Source of the DNA: Pseudomonadota bacterium
GTDB taxonomy: Bacteria; Desulfobacterota; Desulfobacteria; Desulfobacterales; Desulfobacteraceae
Assembly (NCBI GenBank): GCA_018816605.1
Contig: JAHIVS010000020.1
Coordinates: 1-6,451, forward strand
Reading direction: 5' to 3'
DNA length: 6,451 nt
The notes under the pieces were generated by a model that had not been told where the DNA came from, did no database searches, and was given only the letters and a program-made list of their open reading frames with translations. Positions 1-5,675 of the stretch are shown here, piece after piece; position 1 is the first letter of the stretch; each line of letters begins with the position of its first letter. The position numbers and the translations under genes are program-made.

Positions 1-1
1 T

Positions 2-292
2 ATTGTGCTGCCCTGTGCATGGAAATCAATGGTCACAGGCCTCGTCCTTTCCTTTGGCCGGGCCATGGGCGATACCCTGATTGCCCTGATGATCGGCGGG
101 AATGCCGCAGCCTTTCCCGAATCTGTCCTGGATCCGGCCAGAACCCTTACCGCCCATATCGCCCTGATCATTGCCGCAGACTTTGACAGCATTGAGTTTA
201 AAACCCTGTTTGTCTGCGGTATCAGTCTCTATGCCATGACAGGGATCGGGGTCGTCCTGGCAAGGGGCCTGGGCCAGAGGGGCAGGGCATAA
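2..292 (+). CDS. pstC: Phosphate ABC transporter permease PstC, C-terminal fragment (5' end outside window)
   Basis: Inner-membrane permease subunit of a Pst-type phosphate importer, forming the channel with PstA. Only the last 96 residues are visible, and the frame is open to the left edge, so the gene starts outside the window. The fragment opens with the end of the EAA loop that docks on the ATPase (IVLP). It then shows the PstC-like helix with GRAMGDT and MIGGNA, the RTLTAHIA segment, and a final membrane helix near fragment residues 66-88 followed by a short basic tail (ARGLGQRGRA). Its stop codon abuts the ATG of pstA (TAAATG), which indicates one operon. The family call rests on the GRAxGDT/GGN pattern and the pstA-pstB context. 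Related molybdate or tungstate permeases share the fold, but the neighbouring ATPase has PstB-specific motifs. Confidence 0.85.
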   Translation: MVLPCAWKSMVTGLVLSFGRAMGDTLIALMIGGNAAAFPESVLDPARTLTAHIALIIAADFDSIEFKTLFVCGISLYAMTGIGVVLARGLGQRGRA

Positions 293-1177
293 ATGGTATC
301 GCCTTTCTGGGACAGGGCGTTCCGCCTGTTTGCATGGGGATGCAGCCTGGTGTTGATGGGGACCTTTCTCATCATCATCGGGTTTTTGTGCATAAAAGGA
401 TACACTGCCTTAAATTTGCGGCTTATTTTCGGGGATACGGGTTTCTGGGATGCTGTAGTGCTCAGGCGCCAGGTGTTTGACGGCCTTTTCCCTGCCATGG
501 CAGGCACCCTGTGTCTGATTTTGCTGTCCGTTGTTCTGGCCGTTCCCCTGGGACTGTCCACCGGAATTTTCCTGGCCGAATACGCTTCTCCCAGGGTCAA
601 ATGGTTTTTTTCTTTTGTGTTTGATATCCTGGCCGGCATCCCGTCCATTGTTGTGGGGCTTTTCGGATTTAGCATCACCCTGTTTTTACACCAGTCTTTT
701 TTTGACCGGCTGTATCCCTGCCTGCTGATATCCGCACTTTCCCTGGCCTTTCTGGTACTGCCCTATATGATCCGGACCACCCAGATGGCGTTGGAAAGCC
801 TGCCCGCAAGCCTGCGGCTGACAGCACCCAGCCTGGGGGCCACCCAGCTTCAGAGTATTGTGTATGTATTGCTGCCGGCTGCCCTGTCCACAATTTTAAG
901 CGGTATCATCCTGTCCATTGGCAGGTGTGCCGAAGATACCGCTGTGATTATGCTGACCGGGGCCGTGGCCACTGCCGGGATACCCAGGTCCGTGTTCTCA
1001 AGTTTTGAGGCCCTGCCCTTTTATATCTATTATATTTCCTCCCAGTATGCAGATCATTCGGAGTTGATAAACGGCTATGGGGCCTGCCTCGTATTGATTT
1101 TCATCTGCATGAACCTGTTTGTTCTCAGTCATTTTTTAAAAAAAAGACTGTCCCAAAAACTTCTTTTCAGGCATTAA
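293..1177 (+). CDS. pstA: Phosphate ABC transporter permease PstA
   Basis: Second membrane subunit of the Pst importer, 294 residues, the normal length for PstA. Hydrophobic segments lie near residues 13-34, 68-94, 106-132, 142-160, 195-212 and 262-281, consistent with six helices. The GIPSIVVGLFG stretch (115-125) is typical of PstA. The EAA loop that contacts the ATPase is near 177-196 (APSLGA, then VLLP). The helix after it reads GRCAEDTA (210-217), where family members usually have GR-x-x-GETA, so the glycine is replaced by Glu and the Glu by Asp. The start ATG directly follows the pstC stop, with GAGGGG about 10 nt upstream as a plausible ribosome site. pstB begins 7 nt after the stop. 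I am confident of the family. The transported ion, phosphate rather than another oxyanion, is inferred from the family. Confidence 0.9.
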   Translation: MVSPFWDRAFRLFAWGCSLVLMGTFLIIIGFLCIKGYTALNLRLIFGDTGFWDAVVLRRQVFDGLFPAMAGTLCLILLSVVLAVPLGLSTGIFLAEYASPRVKWFFSFVFDILAGIPSIVVGLFGFSITLFLHQSFFDRLYPCLLISALSLAFLVLPYMIRTTQMALESLPASLRLTAPSLGATQLQSIVYVLLPAALSTILSGIILSIGRCAEDTAVIMLTGAVATAGIPRSVFSSFEALPFYIYYISSQYADHSELINGYGACLVLIFICMNLFVLSHFLKKRLSQKLLFRH

Positions 1178-1184
1178 TACTCAG

Positions 1185-1883
1185 ATGCAACCCAAAATTA
1201 AAATAGCAGGTCTCGATTTTTATTATAACGGACGTCCGGTTCTGGAAAACATTTGCATGGAGGCGTTTGAAAACACCATCACTGCGGTTACCGGACCGTC
1301 GGGCCAAGGCAAGTCCTCCCTGCTGATCGCAGTGAACAGGCTGTGGGAAAGCATTGAAGGCGCAAGGGTAAAAGGCGATATCCAGATTCGGTTCGGGCAG
1401 ACATTTCAAAATATATATGATCCTGGATTTCGGGTGCCGGAATTGCGCAAAAAAGTGGGAATGGTCTTCCAGATGCCAAACCCGCTGCCCATGAGCATCT
1501 ACAAAAACATTGTCTTTCCCCTGAAGCTCACAGGAGGGCATAAAAAAAAGGATGCAGCCTTCCGGGTGGAAACGGCACTCAAAAGATCGTTTCTATGGGA
1601 GGAGGTAAAGGACCGGTTGAACGAAGATGCAAGATCCCTGTCCGGCGGTCAGCAGCAGCGGCTTTGCATTGCAAGGGCTTTGATCTTAAACCCGGAGGTG
1701 CTGCTGCTGGACGAACCCACCGCTTCTCTGGATGACACATCCGGCCGGATGATTGAATCCCTGCTCCTTGAGGTGAAAAAGAGCTGCACGCTTCTATTGG
1801 TTTCCCATTACCTGGACCAGGTGAAACGTATTGCAGATAAAGGTATGCGCCTGTCCCGGGGACAGATAACACAAGCATGGTAA
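1185..1883 (+). CDS. pstB: Phosphate ABC transporter ATP-binding protein PstB (short, divergent)
   Basis: Cytoplasmic ATPase that powers the PstCA permease; 232 residues. All nucleotide-binding motifs are visible: Walker A GPSGQGKS (37-44), Q-loop Q96, signature LSGGQQQR (152-159), Walker B VLLLDEP (172-178), D-loop SLD (181-183) and H-loop His208. The PstB-specific stretch after the Q-loop, QMPNPLPMSIYKNI (96-109), closely matches the family's PNPFPMSIYxN pattern and separates it from other ABC ATPases. It is somewhat shorter than usual PstB (about 250 residues). It ends at RGQITQAW without the family's usual C-terminal tail, and the H-loop reads VSHYLDQ rather than the common VTHNMQQA. No good Shine-Dalgarno precedes the ATG, so translation is probably coupled to pstA. 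Function is likely intact because no catalytic motif is lost. Confidence 0.9.
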   Translation: MQPKIKIAGLDFYYNGRPVLENICMEAFENTITAVTGPSGQGKSSLLIAVNRLWESIEGARVKGDIQIRFGQTFQNIYDPGFRVPELRKKVGMVFQMPNPLPMSIYKNIVFPLKLTGGHKKKDAAFRVETALKRSFLWEEVKDRLNEDARSLSGGQQQRLCIARALILNPEVLLLDEPTASLDDTSGRMIESLLLEVKKSCTLLLVSHYLDQVKRIADKGMRLSRGQITQAW

Positions 1884-1904
1884 GCCCTGATGGGAGGCGC
1901 CAAA

Positions 1905-1909
1905 AGGAG
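1905..1909 (+). promoter_or_regulatory. Ribosome binding site favouring the TTG start of the HAD gene
   Basis: AGGAG lies 6 nt before TTG at 1916, an ideal spacing. The alternative in-frame ATG at 1877, which overlaps the pstB stop as ATGGTAA, has only a weak purine stretch about 14 nt upstream. The protein read from TTG begins (M)IEIQIPGY, matching how I recall COG4087 family proteins starting (MIEIxIPG), whereas the 13 extra residues from the ATG look unlike the family. Confidence 0.6.
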
Positions 1910-1915
1910 AAAACA

Positions 1916-2386
1916 TTGATTGAAATCCAGATTCCCGGATACCAAGGCCTGGCAATTGAAAACATTTTGCTGGATTTTAACGGCACCCTGGCCATTGACG
2001 GGCACCTGATCGAAGGTGTTAAGGAAAAAATCAATCAATTTGCCGATTGCCTGAACTTTTATGTGATTACCGCAGATACCTTTGGGTCAGTTAAAAAAGA
2101 ACTTGAAACGGTGCGCTGTTCTCTGCAGATCATACCCGAAAAAAACCAGGCCTTAAGCAAATTGTCCTATCTTCAAAAACTGGGACCCCAAAAAACCATT
2201 GTCGCTGGAAACGGGTCCAATGACGCGTTGATGCTCGAAGCGGCCATGCTGGGAGTTGCCCTGGTTCAACAAGAGGGGGTGTCAACCAAAGCGTTGAGGG
2301 CATCGGATCTGGCCGTAAACAATATCCTGGATCTGTTTGCCTATTTTGAAAATCCCGGCAGGCTGATTGCCTGCCTGAGAGAATAA
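1916..2386 (+). CDS. Soluble HAD-superfamily phosphatase-like protein (P-type ATPase-like, COG4087 type)
   Basis: Small cytoplasmic protein of 156 residues from the TTG start, or 169 if translation begins at ATG 1877. It is a bare HAD catalytic core resembling the phosphorylation domain of P-type ATPases but with no membrane helix. Motif I is DFNGT (20-24), with nucleophile Asp20; the second acid of the phosphatase DxDGT is Asn, as in this family's DxNGT. Motif II is Thr52 in ITADT, motif III is probably Lys82, and motif IV is GNGSND (98-103). The family is annotated as 'soluble P-type ATPase' or HAD hydrolase, and to my knowledge its substrate is unknown. It closes the pst operon where phoU often lies, so a role in phosphate handling or transporter control is plausible but inferred. 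Without the second Asp, an ATPase-like or regulatory phosphorylation role is as likely as phosphatase activity. Confidence 0.82.
   Translation: MIEIQIPGYQGLAIENILLDFNGTLAIDGHLIEGVKEKINQFADCLNFYVITADTFGSVKKELETVRCSLQIIPEKNQALSKLSYLQKLGPQKTIVAGNGSNDALMLEAAMLGVALVQQEGVSTKALRASDLAVNNILDLFAYFENPGRLIACLRE
2357..2375 (+). other. Perfect stem-loop at the 3' end of the HAD gene
   Basis: GGCAGGC and GCCTGCC form a 7-bp GC-rich stem around a 5-nt loop (TGATT) inside the last codons of the HAD gene. No T-run follows, so it does not fit an intrinsic terminator. It may protect the 3' end of the pst mRNA or aid Rho-dependent ending, or it may be a coding coincidence. No better terminator is visible before 2424. 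Confidence 0.35.
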
Positions 2387-2423
2387 GACCCTCCCTGATC
2401 AATGGCAGATTTTTATCAGTAGT

Positions 2424-2452
2424 TTTACATTTTCCCGGGAAAGAGGTATTAT
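2424..2452 (+). promoter_or_regulatory. Sigma70-type promoter for the kinase-DUF3088 unit
   Basis: TTTACA (2424-2429) and TATTAT (2447-2452) each match the sigma70 -35 and -10 consensus at five of six positions, and the spacer is exactly 17 nt. Transcription would start near 2458-2460 and leave a leader of about 45 nt before the kinase ATG at 2504. The site lies in the only real intergenic gap on this strand, so the kinase is probably transcribed separately from the pst genes upstream. Confidence 0.65.
2431..2442. promoter_or_regulatory. 12-bp perfect palindrome in the promoter spacer
   Basis: TTTCCCGGGAAA is a perfect dyad lying entirely between the -35 and -10 elements. A dimeric regulator bound there would block RNA polymerase or alter spacer geometry. 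I do not recognise it as the site of a known regulator. Its role as an operator is inferred from position and symmetry only. Confidence 0.35.
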
Positions 2453-2479
2453 AAACAATCTTTTCTTAAACAATGTTTA
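2452..2479. promoter_or_regulatory. Cluster of three TAAACA half-sites over the transcription start
   Basis: TAAACAAT occurs twice as a direct repeat (2452-2459 and 2467-2474). The second copy also forms a perfect inverted pair with TGTTTA (TAAACA-A-TGTTTA, 2467-2479). The first copy overlaps the last base of the -10 element, and the dyad lies just after the predicted start of transcription. This is a typical place for a repressor or autoregulator site. No regulator is assigned. The gap is AT-rich, which raises the chance of coincidence. Confidence 0.35.
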
Positions 2480-2503
2480 TAAAAATTTTGTTGATGATTG
2501 GCC

Positions 2504-5308
2504 ATGGAAAATACCAGAAAAACTAGCACCTGTCCTGTTTCAGGGTTAACGGTTCTCAGGGATCCCCAATGGATCGGCATCAAAAAACAAGGGTATGTTT
2601 ATTCCTATTCAAAAATTGGCGACGCCATTGTCTATCTGAAAAATTCCGGTATCACAAAAAATTTTGACCCGGCACTGCACGAAGGGTTCATGGGGCAGTT
2701 TGTCGCAGAGACAGGTATAAAAACACCCTATGTTGAAATACGGGACCTTAAAAATATCAAGGGAAGGGCAACCCCCCGGCAGATTGCCCAGACAAGGGAA
2801 TATATAGAAAAAAACCAGAACCTTTTGGCCGGGTTTGTTTTTTGTAACATGCCCTTTTGGGTGAGAAGTATTGCCAGGGTTGGGTTTAAAACCTATGAAG
2901 TATCGACAAAATTTGCAGCCTGTAAGGATTATGAAGGTGCAATTATAAGTGCAGTGGACATTCTGGAAAATCGTCTGGCACCCCCGGGTGAACTGCGTTT
3001 TGAACAGCTTGAATTCAGACCCGGGTGGCAATATGAATCCCCCCTTCAAGGGCTTTCCTATAGGAGTGGCGTGATACCCGGAAAGATCTTTTATTCGCAG
3101 ATTTCTACCCAGAATCTGCAAAGTGAAGATGTGAAAATGGGCCTGCCCTTCCTTGAACAGGTTTTTAAAGACGGTGTGCTGAAAGGATCGGAGTATATCA
3201 GAATTGCAGATTATTCGGGGGTTAAGAAATCTTCTTTTCTGGGCAGAAGGGCCTATGCCCTGGCGCTAAATCGATTGAACAAACAATATGGGGTGCGGCC
3301 GAAGAAGACCTATGTTTGCGGTGCCAGCCTGTTTACCCGATCTGCCATTAAACTTTTTTCCGGATTTATGGACCAAAGATTTTATTTTATGGACTCGGTT
3401 TCCGATGCCTTTGCAGCCATTAATTCCCAAAAGGAACAACAGTCAGACAAGGACACCCGGATTCTGGTCTCCCAGAAAGATATTGATGAAATCAATGAAT
3501 TGTGCGGAATGATGGTATGGCCGGAAGAGGAAATTGAAAAAAAAGCTTTTGTCTGTATTTCCCAAGACAATCCGTTGATTGAATTGTCAGAGACCATGGC
3601 CATGGTCAGAAATGATTTGCGGGAGCTTCGTAGCGGCCAGGCAGAACAGATGAAACATATTGAGCAGGCCAGAAAGGAAGCAGACGCTGCAAACCTTGTC
3701 AAAAATCAGTTTCTGGCCAATATGTCCCATGAAATAAGGACCCCCATGAACGGAGTGATGGGGATGTTGGATATTTTAAAAGAGACGCAATTGACCGCCG
3801 AACAGCGCCATTACCTTGAAATTGCCAGACAAAGTTCCACCTCTTTGCTGGGGGTGGTCAACGATATTCTGGATTTTTCAAAGGTTGAAGCCGGAAAGAT
3901 GGAGATTGAAACAATTGGGTTTGATCTCAGAGCGACCATGGACTCCATTGGCGATGTGTTGTCTGTCATGGCATACGAGGGCGGGATTGAATTCGGATGT
4001 TTGGTTTCAAAGGAGGTGCCCACTTTTTTAAAATCAGACCCTGGACGGCTTCGGCAAATTCTTACAAATCTTATTAAAAATGCGATTAAATTTGTATCAA
4101 AAGGGGAGGTATTTGTCAGGGTGTCCCTTGAAAAGGAATTCAGAAACCAGGTCACGCTTTTATTTGAGGTGATGGATACCGGTATCGGCATTCCCGAGGA
4201 CAAGATAAACAGATTGTTTGAACCCTTTACCCAGGTGGATGTGTCCACCACCCGCCTCTATGGGGGAACCGGCCTTGGCCTGGCCATATCCAAACAATTG
4301 GTTGAAACAATGGGCGGGAAAATCGGTGTGGAAAGCAGGGTCGGCAAAGGGTCCAGATTCTGGTTTACCCATACCGCCCAAAAACAGGAGGCCCTGGAGG
4401 GCTTTCCTGAAAATCGGAAACATCAGTTCCCCGGCACAAGAATTCTTGTTGTGGACCGCCATCCGGTCAATGACAAAATTTATTCAGCCTATTTCCAGGA
4501 ATGGTCCTGCCGCCATATGAGAACCGATAACATGGACCCGGTGCTTGAACTTCTTGAACATGCAGCCGGGCAGAAGGACCCTTTCCATCTGGTATTTGTG
4601 GATGCAGCCCTGGCAGACACCCCCCTTGACACCTGGGTTCAATCCATCCGTTCCAGGGATGGACTCAAACAGATCGCTCTGATTTTGATTTCTCCACCCG
4701 GCAGAAGGGGTCAAACAAAAAATAATCAGAACCAGGGCTTTGATGGATATTTGTCCAAACCGATCAAAAAGCAGCCCCTGTTGGAGTGCCTGGAAACAGC
4801 CCTTGGAATTGCTTTCGATTACAGCTTCGGATACAATCGACCGGCGGTCACAGGGGAGCCGGTCCCGGGGCATAAGGGCAAGGGCACCTGTCCGGGTGAA
4901 GAATTTCCCAATAAACCCCTTCGTATTCTGCTGGTCGAGGACAATGCCGTAAATCAGAAGGTTGTTGTGTTGATGCTTTCAAAACCCGGATACGATGTGA
5001 GGATTGCCCCGGATGGGGCCAGGGCAATAGAAATGTTTCAGAACAATCCTTTTGATCTGGTGTTGATGGACATTCAGATGCCGGTCATGGGAGGACTTGA
5101 AGCCACCCAAAAAATAAGGTTGCTTGAAAGAAAGAGCCGCTTCCATATTCCCATTGTCGCCCTGACGGCAAATGTCATGAAAGGGGACCGGGAGAAATAT
5201 CTGGCAGCCGGAATGGATGGATACCTTTCAAAGCCCATCCAGAAGCGCAAGCTCATTGAGATGATCGATAATCTGTGCCGAACCCTAAATTTGAGGAAAA
5301 ATGTATGA
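2504..5308 (+). CDS. Hybrid sensor histidine kinase with duplicated N-terminal sensor and two receiver domains
   Basis: Cytoplasmic signalling protein of 934 residues with no membrane helix, so it probably senses an internal signal. Residues 1-310 form the sensor, which looks like two copies of one alpha/beta domain (about 22-155 and 175-310). A helical linker (about 356-400) leads to the DHp domain with phospho-acceptor His409 in [12 protein letters not shown]. The HATPase domain has N-box Asn526, G1 box DTGIGIP from Asp558, and G2 box GGTGLG (587-592). Receiver 1 (about 645-765) keeps Asp700, Ser730 and Lys752 but has Asp651-Arg652 instead of an acidic pair. Receiver 2 (about 808-925) is canonical: Glu812, Asp813, Asp856, Thr888, Lys910. 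Receiver 2 has no output domain, so signal passes to an unseen phosphotransfer protein or acts by protein contact. The ATG at 2504 is chosen over TTG at 2498 (two residues longer); neither has a clear Shine-Dalgarno. The stop overlaps the next gene. Confidence 0.92.
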   Translation: MENTRKTSTCPVSGLTVLRDPQWIGIKKQGYVYSYSKIGDAIVYLKNSGITKNFDPALHEGFMGQFVAETGIKTPYVEIRDLKNIKGRATPRQIAQTREYIEKNQNLLAGFVFCNMPFWVRSIARVGFKTYEVSTKFAACKDYEGAIISAVDILENRLAPPGELRFEQLEFRPGWQYESPLQGLSYRSGVIPGKIFYSQISTQNLQSEDVKMGLPFLEQVFKDGVLKGSEYIRIADYSGVKKSSFLGRRAYALALNRLNKQYGVRPKKTYVCGASLFTRSAIKLFSGFMDQRFYFMDSVSDAFAAINSQKEQQSDKDTRILVSQKDIDEINELCGMMVWPEEEIEKKAFVCISQDNPLIELSETMAMVRNDLRELRSGQAEQMKHIEQARKEADAANLVKNQFLANMSHEIRTPMNGVMGMLDILKETQLTAEQRHYLEIARQSSTSLLGVVNDILDFSKVEAGKMEIETIGFDLRATMDSIGDVLSVMAYEGGIEFGCLVSKEVPTFLKSDPGRLRQILTNLIKNAIKFVSKGEVFVRVSLEKEFRNQVTLLFEVMDTGIGIPEDKINRLFEPFTQVDVSTTRLYGGTGLGLAISKQLVETMGGKIGVESRVGKGSRFWFTHTAQKQEALEGFPENRKHQFPGTRILVVDRHPVNDKIYSAYFQEWSCRHMRTDNMDPVLELLEHAAGQKDPFHLVFVDAALADTPLDTWVQSIRSRDGLKQIALILISPPGRRGQTKNNQNQGFDGYLSKPIKKQPLLECLETALGIAFDYSFGYNRPAVTGEPVPGHKGKGTCPGEEFPNKPLRILLVEDNAVNQKVVVLMLSKPGYDVRIAPDGARAIEMFQNNPFDLVLMDIQMPVMGGLEATQKIRLLERKSRFHIPIVALTANVMKGDREKYLAAGMDGYLSKPIQKRKLIEMIDNLCRTLNLRKNV
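5293..5297 (+). promoter_or_regulatory. Ribosome binding site deciding the DUF3088 gene start
   Basis: GAGGA lies 7 nt before ATG 5305, inside the last codons of the kinase gene. This supports the internal ATG over the in-frame ATG at 5275, which would add ten residues encoded in the kinase C-terminus. It also yields the ATGA stop-start overlap typical of translational coupling. Confidence 0.7.
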
Positions 5309-5652
5309 AAAAACATGTCCTTTATATGCTTATCCCCTGGACGGAAGCCAATGGCCAGGGGCCTTTTTATTGTCCGGACTGCGGTGTTGTGGAAGGGTTT
5401 CTGGCCTATTCACCGGAAGTAAGGAACCATATCCAGATAGTCCAGGTGGCCTATCAAAGGCCCAGACCCCCGGTGATTGAAGCATTGGGAGCGGAAAACC
5501 AGGGCTGCCCGGTCCTGGTCCTGGGGGAGGGCACCCCCCTTCCTGAAGCCGCCAAAAAAAGTTTTTCAACCGGCCGGTATTTTATGGATGATGCCGTCGG
5601 GATCTGCGATTTTCTGGGAAAAGTATATCAAACCACCAGGCCCCATCCTTAG
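5305..5652 (+). CDS. DUF3088-type thioredoxin-like protein with CPDC motif
   Basis: Small cytoplasmic protein of 115 residues, the usual size for DUF3088 proteins. It begins with a hydrophobic strand (HVLYMLIPW), then FYCPDC with Cys23 and Cys26 at the start of a helix, as in thioredoxin-fold redox proteins. Family features follow: GVVEGFLAYSPEV, the RPRPPVIEALG segment (about 52-62), the strand CPVLVLGEG, and a C-terminal half with GRYFMDD and a final PHP. Molecular function of the family is not known to me. The CxxC motif and fold suggest thiol redox or metal-linked chemistry, which is inference. Its ATG overlaps the kinase TGA (ATGA), so the two are likely co-translated, and the protein may feed or report the kinase signal. 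It converges on the hydrolase gene on the other strand. Confidence 0.8.
   Translation: MKKHVLYMLIPWTEANGQGPFYCPDCGVVEGFLAYSPEVRNHIQIVQVAYQRPRPPVIEALGAENQGCPVLVLGEGTPLPEAAKKSFSTGRYFMDDAVGICDFLGKVYQTTRPHP
5334..5368 (+). terminator. Possible internal attenuator (hairpin plus T-run) early in the DUF3088 gene
   Basis: CCCCTGG (5334-5340) and CCAGGGG (5355-5361) can form a 7-bp stem with a 14-nt loop, followed at once by CC and five T residues. This has the form of an intrinsic terminator just 29 nt into the coding region. If active it would reduce expression of this gene relative to the kinase. Translating ribosomes would suppress it, which would make it sensitive to coupling. The long loop makes it weak, and it may be a coding coincidence. 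Confidence 0.3.
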
Positions 5653-5663
5653 GGGTCTGGTGG
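5633..5663. terminator. Stem-loop at the convergent gene junction (possible bidirectional terminator)
   Basis: CCACCAGGCCCC and GGGGTCTGGTGG pair over 12 bp with one G-U in the + strand RNA, around a 7-nt loop. It covers the stop codon of the DUF3088 gene and ends 12 nt before the stop of the opposing hydrolase gene. On the - strand it is followed by TTTGATAT, a weak U-tract; on the + strand no T-run follows. Position between converging genes supports a shared terminator or 3'-end barrier. Confidence 0.55.
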
Positions 5664-5675
5664 GATGGATTCAGC

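Noticed and set aside
229..678. Long open frame on the - strand opposite pstA
   Set aside because: It lies antisense to clearly conserved permease sequence, and its translation shows no recognisable domain. It is a shadow of the coding bias.
2395..2419. CTGAT/ATCAG inverted repeat after the HAD gene as a terminator
   Set aside because: The stem is only 5 bp with a 15-nt loop and the T-run lies in the loop, not after the stem, so it is not credible as an intrinsic terminator.
2387..2503. Pho-box or riboswitch in the gap before the kinase
   Set aside because: I found no CTGTCAT-like tandem repeats and no extended conserved RNA structure. The leader is too short (about 45 nt) for known riboswitch classes of ordinary size.
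3592..3607. Perfect 16-bp palindrome GACCATGGCCATGGTC
   Set aside because: It lies inside the kinase coding sequence and encodes ordinary residues (T-M-A-M-V) of the helical linker. It is built from repeated CCATGG units, so coding coincidence is the simplest explanation.
3811..4251. 146-codon open frame on the - strand inside the kinase
   Set aside because: It is antisense to the DHp and HATPase domains, whose motifs are intact, and the translation shows no family features.
4160..4520. Overlapping open frames on both strands at the HATPase/receiver 1 boundary
   Set aside because: Both lie within the continuous kinase reading frame. The translations are low-complexity shadows without motifs or ribosome sites.
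5275..5304. Upstream ATG 5275 as start of the DUF3088 gene
   Set aside because: It would add ten residues overlapping the kinase C-terminus and has no ribosome site. ATG 5305 has GAGGA at good spacing, and family proteins begin at this strand.
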